Below, piece after piece: positions 44,545 to 55,500 of a DNA stretch of 64,000 nt (the first letter of the stretch is position 1; the number at the start of each line of letters is the position of its first letter). The stretch covers positions 120,412-184,411 of the forward strand of contig CANMFQ010000011.1 in NCBI GenBank assembly GCA_947497145.1, read 5' to 3'. The notes under the pieces are model-generated. The model did not search any database. It was not told where the DNA came from and saw only the letters and a list, made by a program, of their open reading frames with translations. Made by a program: the position numbers and the translations under genes. The stretch comes from an uncultured Flavobacteriaceae bacterium. Its GTDB lineage: Bacteria > Bacteroidota > Bacteroidia > Flavobacteriales > Flavobacteriaceae.

Positions 44545-45120
44545 TTGAAAGAATTAATTAGCAAAATAAAGAAACGCATACACGTACAAGCAGAGGCTGA
44601 AGCGTTTTTATATTCCATTTCTAAAGAAAAAAAAGTTACTAAAGGGGAAATTTTAATACGTCAAGGGCAGGTTGTAAAAAAGACATTTTTTGTTACCGCT
44701 GGTTGTTTGCGGTCGTATTGTATTGATAAAAATGGCAAAGAACACACCTTACAATTTGCCATTAAAGATTGGTGGATTAGCGATTATATTGCCATTCACA
44801 ATAATGAACTCGCTACACTTACAGTAGAGTGTTTAACCCCATCGACTATAATTGAATTTAACGCTAGAGAATTAGATAAAATTCACACCTATTTTCCTGA
44901 ATTTGAATCGTATCAGCGCCATAATTTAGAGCGCCATGTGGTTAGTTTACACAAGCGAATTTTAAATCAATTACAATTAAGTGCTCCAGAGCGGTATGAT
45001 TTATTTTTACAGCAATACCCAGACATAGAACAGTACACCCGAAATTATCATATTGCCTCTTACTTAGGTATTACCCAAGAAAGCCTGAGTAGAATTAGAG
45101 TAGAAAAATCAAAAAAATAG
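44545..45120 (+). CDS. Crp/Fnr-family transcriptional regulator
   Basis: 191 aa with a TTG start at 44545. Cyclic nucleotide-binding-like jelly roll (VTKGEILIRQGQVVKKTFFVTAGCLRSY near residues 31-58, with a Gly/Arg pattern) and a short C-terminal helix-turn-helix (IASYLGITQESLSRIR). The Fnr-type Fe-S cysteines are absent, so it is probably a ligand or redox sensor of another kind. The genes right after it on the same strand, a quinone-reductase-like enzyme and an Hsp31-type protein, are plausible targets. The region between them (45121-45359) is 239 bases. Confidence 0.85.
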   Translation: MKELISKIKKRIHVQAEAEAFLYSISKEKKVTKGEILIRQGQVVKKTFFVTAGCLRSYCIDKNGKEHTLQFAIKDWWISDYIAIHNNELATLTVECLTPSTIIEFNARELDKIHTYFPEFESYQRHNLERHVVSLHKRILNQLQLSAPERYDLFLQQYPDIEQYTRNYHIASYLGITQESLSRIRVEKSKK

Positions 45121-45359
45121 GTTTCTTACCATAGGTCAATTTTTTCCTGAAGACTGTCGGCTACCTTTGTATCGAAATTAAACCCGCTTATGTATTTAAA
45201 CTTCGTTATGAGCTTTTAAAGGGCAATAAAATATAACCTTTTCTAACATGCAGCATAGCTATGGTGAATGTTAAAAAATGTAGCAAAGCAATATATTTTG
45301 AAGCAATTTAAGAGCGGAATAGATTTTTAAAAGGGCAAAGCGAGTTAAAAAAAACAAAA

Positions 45360-46343
45360 ATGAAAGCACTACAAATAGAGAAATACGGAGCTATTGAAGA
45401 TAGTTTAGTTTTTAATGAAATTAGCAAACCAACGATTAAACCAAATGATGTACTTATTGAAGTTAAGGCTGCAGCCATTAACCCTATAGACAAGAGTATA
45501 ATTCTCGGAAACCTACAAAGCATGTTACCAATAGCAATGCCAAGCACCTCAGCCTATGACGTAAGTGGTGTAGTCGTTGAAAAGGGCAATGCGGTCAACA
45601 ATTTTGATATTGGAGACTTAGTATATGCTAGAGTACCACAAGAACAAATGGGTACGCTAGCAGAGTATGTTGCCGTAACCACTGATGCAGTTTCAAAAAA
45701 ACCCGGAAATATATCTTTTGAAGAAGCGGCAAGTTTACCATTAGCAGGGCTAACCGCCATGCAATCTTTAGAGCGTGCAGGCATAAAAGAGAACGACAAA
45801 GTACTTATACATGCGGGCTCTGGCGGTGTGGGCAGTTTTGCTATTCAGTATGCAAAGGCAAAAGGAGCTTATGTGTATACCACTACCAGCACTAGCAATG
45901 TAGCATGGGTTAAAGCGCTTGGTGCAGACCGTGTTATTGATTACAAAACTGAAGATTATAAAAAAATAGCGCAGGACGTGGATATTGTATTTGATACACT
46001 TGGTCAAAACTATTCATTAGAAGCTTTTGAAGTAGTAAAACAAGGCGGCATCGTAGTGAGTGTTGTTGGCCCCCTAGATGAAGATAGTGCACAAATGTTT
46101 GGCATGGCTGATTACAAATTACCTACCGAATTAGCTAAAGCAAGTAGCGCTAAAAATGCGGTTTACAAATTTATTTTCATGTACCCCAATGGGCAACATT
46201 TAGAAACAATAAAAACCTTGGTTGAAGATGAAAAAATTAAACCAATCATTGATACAGTATATCCGTTCAGCAAAAGTATTGAAGCCTTTGTACATCTAGC
46301 TTCAGGAAGAGCAAAAGGTAAAATAGTTATCAAAGTAAGCTAA
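45360..46343 (+). CDS. NADP-dependent zinc-independent oxidoreductase (quinone oxidoreductase-like, MDR family)
   Basis: 327 aa. GroES-like N-terminus (KPNDVLIEVKAAAINPIDKSI) and the nucleotide-binding core VLIHAGSGGVGSFAIQYAKAKGAYVYTTTS near residues 149-177, followed by GADRVIDYKTED. Structural zinc ligands are missing, as in quinone oxidoreductase and zeta-crystallin types. The C-terminus is KGKIVIKVS. It acts on quinones or alpha,beta-unsaturated carbonyls in related proteins. It is followed by the HchA-like gene after 33 bases, and together they look like a reactive-carbonyl response. Confidence 0.9.
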   Translation: MKALQIEKYGAIEDSLVFNEISKPTIKPNDVLIEVKAAAINPIDKSIILGNLQSMLPIAMPSTSAYDVSGVVVEKGNAVNNFDIGDLVYARVPQEQMGTLAEYVAVTTDAVSKKPGNISFEEAASLPLAGLTAMQSLERAGIKENDKVLIHAGSGGVGSFAIQYAKAKGAYVYTTTSTSNVAWVKALGADRVIDYKTEDYKKIAQDVDIVFDTLGQNYSLEAFEVVKQGGIVVSVVGPLDEDSAQMFGMADYKLPTELAKASSAKNAVYKFIFMYPNGQHLETIKTLVEDEKIKPIIDTVYPFSKSIEAFVHLASGRAKGKIVIKVS

Positions 46344-46376
46344 GTCGAAAAATAGAATTAAATAAAAAAGAAAACA

Positions 46377-47231
46377 ATGTTAAAAAAATTATTAGGTATC
46401 GCCCCAAAACTAGAATCAGATGGTTCATACAGTCCTTCAAAACTTGCTTTAAAATTAGGCACGGTTAGTAAGAGTGACTTTGAAAATATAAGTTATGAAA
46501 AATACAAAGGCAGTAAAAAGAAAATCTTGGTGATTTTTACTGAGCAGAAAAACATGAAAATGAAAAATGGAAAATTGTTTTCTACAGGAAATCATCCTAT
46601 AGAGGCATTAGTACCGATGCTTCACCTAAAAAATGCTGGATTTGAATTTGATATAGCCACTCCAACAGGAAAACCAGTAGTATTTGAAATGTGGGCTTTC
46701 CCCGAAAAAGATGAGTATGTACAGGCTATTTACAAGGAACTTAAAAGTAGTTTTGAAAAACCTATGAAGTTAGGTGATTTCATTGAAAATTCATTCAGTA
46801 GTCCTGCTTCCTACGCCGCTGTATTTGTACCAGGTGGACACGGAGCAATGCTAGGAATTCCTCAAGATGAAAACGTAGGAAGAATATTAAATTGGGCACA
46901 CCAAAACGATTTGTTTACCGTAAGCCTTTGTCATGGTCCAGGTTCATTTTTAGCGACCACACTTAATAAGCAGCCATTTATTTACGAAGGATACAATATG
47001 GCGGTTTTTCCTGATTCGGTAGACAAACAAACGCCAATGATTGGATATTTACCTGGGCATATGCCTTGGGCTTTAAGTGAAGAAATGAAGCGTTTGGGTG
47101 CAAACATTGTAAACACCAAGTCAGACAAAACCGTTTGTTTAGATAGAAAACTTATCACTGGTGCAAGCCCACTGGCATCAAACGAATTAGGAAAACTTAC
47201 TGCTACCACCTTATTAAAAGAATTAAAGTAA
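46377..47231 (+). CDS. hchA: Hsp31/HchA-like DJ-1 superfamily protein
   Basis: 284 aa, in the size range of HchA. The DJ-1 nucleophile Cys sits in FTVSLCHGPGSFLATT near residue 186, the PGGHGAMLGIP segment is near 158, and the N-terminal half contains KKKILVIFTEQKNM. The N-terminal extension of HchA is present. The family has glyoxalase III, protein deglycase and chaperone activity in vitro; deglycase activity is disputed. It shares a likely operon with the oxidoreductase upstream and ends at a strong terminator. Confidence 0.92.
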   Translation: MLKKLLGIAPKLESDGSYSPSKLALKLGTVSKSDFENISYEKYKGSKKKILVIFTEQKNMKMKNGKLFSTGNHPIEALVPMLHLKNAGFEFDIATPTGKPVVFEMWAFPEKDEYVQAIYKELKSSFEKPMKLGDFIENSFSSPASYAAVFVPGGHGAMLGIPQDENVGRILNWAHQNDLFTVSLCHGPGSFLATTLNKQPFIYEGYNMAVFPDSVDKQTPMIGYLPGHMPWALSEEMKRLGANIVNTKSDKTVCLDRKLITGASPLASNELGKLTATTLLKELK

Positions 47232-47260
47232 CATCTTTTTTTAACTTGCTTTACGCTATG

Positions 47261-47298
47261 CTCCTAGATACAACTATCTGTATCTAGGAGTTTTTTTT
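47261..47298 (+). terminator. Strong intrinsic terminator after hchA
   Basis: Perfect 11-base stem, CTCCTAGATAC (47261-47271) with GTATCTAGGAG (47280-47290), an eight-base loop and eight T at 47291-47298. It lies 30 bases past the hchA stop. Confidence 0.92.
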
Positions 47299-47328
47299 GA
47301 TAAATCACAAACAGAAAACGTATACGTT

Positions 47329-49510
47329 AAAAATCTATCTTGACAACCCTAATAAAAAATAACCTTGCTTAGGTGGTATACCACTGTTTTCTAATTCTAT
47401 GATATAATAGTAGGTTGCTCGGGGAGATTTTTCTTTGTCTCCTAGTGCATCTTTAGCTGCTTCTCCTGTCCAGTCATTTTGGTAATTCGTATTCTCATAA
47501 ACCAAATTGCCCCAACGATTGTAAATCTGTAAATGCACGCTTATATTACAATCATCTGTGCTATCTGCATTGATAGGAATATCAATAGCAAATGTATCAT
47601 TCACAAAATCACCATTGGGCGTCACTAATGAACTTACCGAAATAGCATCAGGTGAAGAAATACAAGGCGTGTAAATACAATCTTTATGTACACGTATTGT
47701 CAGCCTTCGCTCTAGGGTACAACCTCCCTGTTCTAATGTGCTTGTAGCTGTGTAGGTACCCAACTCATAATCATTAGGGTTGAACATAGTTGAAATTTCT
47801 GTGTCTGACTCCTCCAAAACCCAAGTGATTTCAGTTTCTGGAAAGGCTACACCTGAGAATGTTGGTGTATCAAAAAATCTATTTAAATCTACTGGTTCAT
47901 CTATGATACAAATACTCAAATTTTCGCGCTGAATTTCATCTGTTTTATTTTCTGTGATTACTACCTCGTCTTCCGTTGTACAACCCGTTGCTGTATCGGT
48001 AACCGTTACCGTATAGGTGGTAGTCACCGTTGGTGTTGCTATAGGATTAGCAATACTAGCATCTGACAAGCCTGCTGCTGGTCGCCATGAATAGGTATAG
48101 CCTTCTATAGCAGCCGTACCTAATGTTACAGAGGTGGTATTACAATCAATTATTTGATCGGCTCCTGCATCAGCTACTGGAGGAGCTGCATTTACACGCA
48201 CCACTACCGTATCTGATGAGGCGCAACCTGTATCGGTATTGGTTACCGTTAACGTATAGGTGGTTGTTTCACTAGGATTAGCTACAGGCTGAGCCATTGC
48301 TGCATTAGTCAAAGCTGTAGCTGGTTCCCATGAATAGGTATAACCATCTGCACCTGCTGCACCTAATGTTACACTCGTTGTTGTACAATCTATTATTTGA
48401 TCAGCACCAGCATCTGCAGGAGGTAATTCACCTTGTACCGTAACAACAACCTCATCGGTTGAAAAACAGCCTGTTTCTTCATTAGTAACCGTTACCGTAT
48501 AAGTAGTATCTTCTCTTGGGGTTGCCTCTGGATTCGATAGCGATGCATCAGATAAACCTGTAGCGGGAATCCATTCATAACGATACCCATCTGTTGGTTC
48601 AACACCTAAAATTACCGAGGTAGTTTCACAATCTATCCTTTGGTCAGCTCCTGCATTGGCAGTTGGTACTTCATTATTTACCGTTACTGTCACCTCATCG
48701 GTTGAAGTACAGCCTGTGACATCATCGGTAACTGTTAACACATATGTTTGGGTTGTCAATGGCTCTGCCCTCGGGTTTGGACTCGTAGGATCTGATAAAC
48801 CATCAGTTGGCATCCATGAATAGCTATACGCTGGATCAGCTGTGGCATCACCTATGCTGACAAATGTAGTAATACAGTCGATAATTTGATCGTCACCTGC
48901 TTCAGCTAGTGGGTTATTTTTTAATTCTAGTACGGCCGTCGCTTCTTCAGAACAAGCATTGTCTGCAGCAGCAAAAATTATTTTATATACATTTCCGCTA
49001 TAGCTCACATCAACATCTGTTAGGGTTAATGTAACCGCTGCCCCTGAGTTAGTTCCGCCAGCTGTAGCGCCAGAAGCACCTGGTATTATCGCAGAAAAAC
49101 TCGCTCCATTATCAGTACTTACTTGCCATTGATAACCAATTACAGCGGTAGTTGGATTAGATGTAGCAGTCGCTGAAAACGCTACAGAAACATTATCTGA
49201 AATACATTGAGACACATCTTCTGGTGCTTCGCTTATTTGTATTGTTGCTCCTGTAATTTGTGAAGTTCCAACTCCTTGACCAGCACCTGCTACTGTTGGC
49301 ACTCCTAAAGTGGTAGGCGTATCACCTACCGTAGTACCTAAATTTGTAATAACTGGGCTTGCCGAAGTACCTGTATAGCTAGCACCTGTATTTCCACCAG
49401 GCATTGCGGAATCTACTAAATCTCCACTACCAAAACTTCCGCCGCCTTCTATAGCATCGGGGCAACCATCGCCGTCACTGTCTAAATCTAACTGGTTAGG
49501 AATGCCATCA
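47329..49510 (-). repeat. Near-identical 2.17 kb 3' tail, copy A (shared with 56176-58356)
   Basis: Same order and offset (8846 bases) as copy B without net indels. The first about 380 bases inside the stop are identical in the parts I compared, later parts differ by scattered bases. Identity begins only about six bases outside the stop codon and ends in the Asp-rich cassette. Confidence 0.9.
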
Positions 49511-52500
49511 TTATCACTATCACATTGACTTTTACCTAATAATGAATATATAATGGTATCTCCTGGTCTCAAACCTACAGCTTTAATTTTTAATTCGGTA
49601 ATTAAGGTCGTGCCTACACCAGTAATCATTAAATTTTGGTTCTCAACGCTACCTACTGGGAGTATTTTACTACTTGAAGCATCATACTCCATTCCTGGAC
49701 GTGTTAAAAGATAATTTATATCCGATGGAGCTATAAATATATTCCCTGCTGGTGTACCTCCATTAATGCTGACTTCAAAATGAGCATCAGCATAAGATGC
49801 ATTATGATCGTAATCGCGTATATAAAACGCTATTTCATTTACTGGAACAGCAGGTGAAAATGTAACTAAATATTCTGTTGAACCATCAAAAGGAACACCC
49901 AAATCACCTCCTCTAGAACCAATATAATATCCTATTTGGCCATTGTTAAAGGTGTAAGATCCAAAAGAATTCGGATTAGGTCGAGTAACATCAACCATAC
50001 TAGTTGATTCCCCTTTCCAATTACCATCTGTATTTTGTGAAATATAGCCTTTACATTCTTCTTCTAAATCGAGTATACCATCATTATCATCATCTAAATC
50101 ACATACGTCATTTACGCCATCACCGTCACTATCACTTGCCGTTGGCGTTCCATCAGTACTTGCCCCTACAATACACTCATCACATTCAGGTGACACAACT
50201 GCTGCATCTTGGCTACTGCCAACCGTTTGATTGGTTGCTGTTGTTGCTGGTGAAACAATAGGCACCCCGTAAGTTGGGCTCGTAGCATTGGTGTTAACAG
50301 TAGTTCCTAGGTTTTGAGTTATTGGTCCTTCTGGAACATTGCTATTACCACCGGGCATTGACGAATTTTGTAAGTTGGCATTGGTATAACTACCACCACC
50401 TTCTAAAGCATCGGGGCAACCATCACCATCACTGTCTAAATCTAAAGGATTTGGAATGCCATCACCATCAGTATCTTCAATTTGACAAAATTCAAAATTA
50501 ATAGCTGCTACCCCATAAACTTCTGTTGAACTGGGATTAAAAGTACTATTTGCTGCACTTGTTATTGCCTCTGTTTTAATTTTAAAACTTGTAATCTCTA
50601 ATAATGTATTTGCCGGTCCGTTTACATTATATTCAACTAAAACCCAATTACCCGAACCAAGTGCAGTTTTATCTGCATCAGTGAATGTATAAGTGCCTGA
50701 ATACGTGCCTGAAAGCGTATTTAATGTTATCGTTGGATTAGAAGCGTATTTTTCTTGACTAGTGCTCGCTCCTGCTCTAGCGTAATAATAATAACTCATT
50801 TTTAATTCTCCTTCTTCTCCGACATACATTTTTTTAGGCGTATCATAGGTATACGTAAAGAAACTCTCTCCACTAGTGGTATCATGCCCATTAACAAAAA
50901 CCATTGGAGAACTAGGCGAAGTAGCACCTGAAGGCGATTGCATAGCTATATAATTTGTATTAGAAGATAACGCAATAGTTGCTCCGGCATTAGCAATAGT
51001 ACCACGTTCTAAATTAACTGTAGATTTTCCGTAAACATAACAAGGTCCTTCATTTTCATCTAAAATTCCATCATTATCATCATCCAAATCGCAGGTGTCA
51101 TTTACACCATCGCCATCACTATCACTTGCCGTTGGGATCCCATTTGTACTTGCACCTACTATGCAATCATTACATTCAGCAGACTCAATTGCTGCATCTT
51201 GGCTACTACCAACCGTTTGATTAGTTGCCGTAGTTGCTGGTGAAACGATGGGCACGCCGTAAGTTGCACTAGTGGCATTGGTATCAACAGTAGTTCCTAA
51301 ATTTTGAGTTACAGGACCTTCTGCGCTATTACCATTACCACCGGGCATTGACGAATTTTGTAAGTTGGCATTGGCGTAACTGCCACCGCCTTCTAAAGCA
51401 TCAGGGCAACCATCACCATCACTGTCTAAATCTAGTGAATTAATTATACCATCACCATCTATATCTTGCGAAACGGTATATGAACATTGTGTAATTGTTA
51501 TACCCGGTCCCTCAACACGTATATCTGTATTGTTCACAAGCTCTTGATTCCAAGTAAAACTAGTGATATATCCGGGCGGAATAGCGTTTATTGGCACCAA
51601 AGTAATATAATAAGGGTTTGACACAACAACTGGCATAGTTTCTTGATACGTAGTTCCAGAAACAACTATATCTCCAGTATTTAAGCCTGTAACGTAATTA
51701 CCCGGATCAGACAAAACAGCCTTAAACACGTTAGAATCATACTCAAAACTAAACCTATCGATATTGGTATGAACATTAGAAGGTATTTTAGGAACATATC
51801 TTGGATAAAAAGTCAACGTATTTTCATTACTTTTTGTTCCTGAATTCGCAAACGTATAGTGTAACGACATACTATTTGTAAGTACATCTATTTGATGATA
51901 CGCAGCAACATCACCTGAGCCTGTTTCATTTGAAAAAGAAAAAGGTCCTGTCTCTCCGTTATAATTAGTAACAGACAAACTTAGTGTTACTGGCTCACCA
52001 TTATCACCTTGTAAAACATGAGTATGTGTAGCAGCATTAAAAGAAGTAACACGCATATCATTTGAAGAACATATTGCCATATCTTCATCCAAATCTAAAA
52101 TACCATCATTATCATCATCCAAATCACAAATATCATTTATGCCATCGCCATCACTATCGCTAGCTGTTGGCGTACCGTTTGTACTTGCACCTACTAGGCA
52201 ATCACTGCACTCATCAGATTCAACTGCAGCATCTTGGCTACTACCTATAGATTGACTGCTAGCCGTTGTTGCTGGTGAAACTATGGGCACACCATAGGTC
52301 GCACTTGATGTATTGGTATCAACAGTAGTTCCTAAATTTTGGGTTACTGGGCCTTCTGCGCTATTACCATTACCGCCAGACATTGATGAAGTTTGCAAAT
52401 TAGCAGTCGTATAACTACCGCTACCTTCTAAAGCATCAGGGCAACCGTCTCCATCTGAATCTAAATCTAATTGATTTCGAAGACCATCTTGATCTGAATC

Positions 52501-55500
52501 ACAAAAACTTCTTCCTAACAAAGAATACCCAAGCCAATCACCTGCATTTATAGCATTAGTTGCAACTACTAACTCCGTAATTAGCGTAGTACCAACGCCA
52601 TGAATTATTATCTCTTGATCATCCACAGCTCCTTGTTGTGGATCAATTTTACTCGTTGACCCATTATAGTTCATAGGTGGTCTCCCCGGAACATACGTAA
52701 TACCTGGCGCATTTTCAAATACTGCTCCAGCAGGGGTACCTCCATTTATAGTAATATCAAAAGAACCTCCAGGTGACGATAAATTGTCAAAATCACGAAC
52801 ATGAAAAGCAATTTCCTTTGCGGGGACACCTGGGGTAAAAGTTACTTTATATTCAAATGACCCTGTTTTAGTAACAGCAGGTTCTGCGCCTCTGTTACCA
52901 GAATTAATGTAATAGCCCACTTGCCCATCTGTGAATATGTCAGCAGCAGTGTAAGTACTTGTTTGTGTTGGATGTGAAAATACTACATCAATAACGCTTG
53001 AAGAAGTACCAATCCAATTACCATCTGTATTTTGAGATATATAACCACGGCAGTCTTCAGTAAAATCTAAAATACCATCATTGTCATCATCTAAATCACA
53101 GCTATTATTTATGCCATCACCGTCACTATCACTAGCTGTTGGTGTACCGTTTGTACTTGCCCCTATGGAACAGCAATTAGGTAAATTTACTTCAAGAATA
53201 TTATTATCAACATCGCAGTCTGAGGCACCATTATCAAAATCAGAATCATCAATGGGTACAGTCATATTTGGATTAGTACTAACCACCACAAAAACACTGT
53301 CATTTGAAGAATTTGAAGAAAAATTTATTGTAACAGTTTGAGATTCATCTTTTGCAAGATCTTGATTAATAGACCCTGAACCAAGTAAATTCGCACCCAT
53401 TATTTCAGGATCAGAATCATATACATTAACAAATATTTCATTCGTTACCGATGCGTCACCATCATTTCCAACTTCTACGACCATACTAAAACTAGGACAT
53501 ATTACCGTTGAATTGTCAAATTGGGTATTTTTAATTGTAAGATCAGGAAGAAGTGTATTCCCTTCAGGAACAACTAAAGATATAGGGTTCAATTGATTAT
53601 TAAACTCATTTAAAATGGTTGTACCATTACCATCTTTTGGAAAAACTTCTAAAATACTTTGCAGGTTAATAGGCAGGGTACCATCATCATTTATATTAAC
53701 CACATTATAACTTTGCTGATTCCAAATAGCTCTCGCTGGTTGCCATTTTCGGGAAGCATCAGATCCAAATAATTTAACACCATCAGTACAAGCTACCACA
53801 ATGTTTGCTTCACCATCACCATTAGCATCAACCACTATTGGGTGTTCTGTACCTGTTGCACTTGAACATGCTAATACTGAGTTGCCATAATTACGTGAAG
53901 ATTGTTCTACTCCCGAAGGAATTTTTGAATTTGCAGTAAAACCACCGCCATACATGATACGAAGATTACTTTGATCTCTATATACCAGCTCATCTATTCC
54001 ATCACCATTAAAATCAAAAGATGTCAAGGATGTTGCTGAACTAACATCTGATGTTACTTGTGTCCAAATTGAATTCGTATTATTATGATTATATGCCGTT
54101 AAGGTTGTTCCCACTAAATCTGTAAATTCTGGGACGTTTGGTGTTGAATTATTGATTACACCATCGTCTTCTAAATCATCATTATAGAAATTTGAAATAT
54201 TAAGCACCCCTGTTTGCCCTCCATTTCTTGTCCATTCTTTTACGATTACTCCATTAGGAGAAGCGGCAGGATCCCATATATAAATTTTATTATCAGCGTT
54301 TATGACAACATCAACATCGCCATCAAGGTCCATATCTGCGATAGATGCTGGTCCGTCAGGATAAGTCCCCAATGCTGAAGCATCTCTAATAATGGTAACA
54401 GCAGCTGTAGTTTCGTTTACAGCATAAATTGCATTACCAGCTATTAACTCCAACCCTTCACAATCTGTACAAGCGTTATCAGGTAAAATATCATACGCAA
54501 AAGAATGTGGCCATGGTTTCGCAGCATGCCCTTGCCCATTATTATTTGCCGTATTATTTCCAATACCGAGTAATGTAACTACTGCAGGCCCTGTAGCATT
54601 AGGAAAATCGATATTATATATTGCACTCCCTATATAAGCCTCTGCACTGCCATCACCATCAAAATCTGCTAAGCCAAGATTTGCTCCCAAACCATAGCCC
54701 CCCGGATTATTTCTCAACACATTATCAGGTACTATTGGGCTGTTTGCAACAGAGGTCACACTCCATATACCAGTACTATTCCTTCTAGCTACTCTTAACC
54801 TTTTACTTGTATCAAGCATCAGTACTTCATAGTAGCCAGCACCATCTAGTTGTGCAATAGCTCCCGCATTCCACTTGGTTTGGGTAGGCCCAATATTAAA
54901 AGACTCTTCCAACGCCATGGTAGCACCATTATAGATATAGGCATTGCTACCTCCAAAGGCAACAATTTCTACATCTCCGTCACCATCAATATCTGCTGCA
55001 TATGGTGTTTGATACGCTGTTACGCCACCTTGTGATTTCGCTTTCTCTTCAATAAAAAAGTTTTGAGCGTCTTCTGTTACAGCCATACACTCTGGTGCTG
55101 CTGGTATGCAATCATCGTCAAAACCATCAATATAACCATCGCCGTCATTATCTATGCCATCATTACATATCTCTGGGCTATTTTGAAGGGTATACACATA
55201 ATTTTCAGCTCCTTCAAATTTATAGTTACCTAATTCAAGTAACCAATCGCCATCCTTTCCTGTTCTATTTACAGAAGCATTGACTTTAATATTGAACTGT
55301 TTTTGTATATATGCAATGGCTTGCTTTCCCTTTTTCCCTGAGGCAAAATCGCATCCATAAATATTTAAATACTTAAAATTAAAAACGGAGAACGATTTAT
55401 TATTTTCTAAAAAAGACACGATTTGATTAGCATTAAGCCATTTTCCATTTAGGTGTAATTCGCCAGAGCGTCCATGAGAAAATAAATGAAAAATCGTTTC

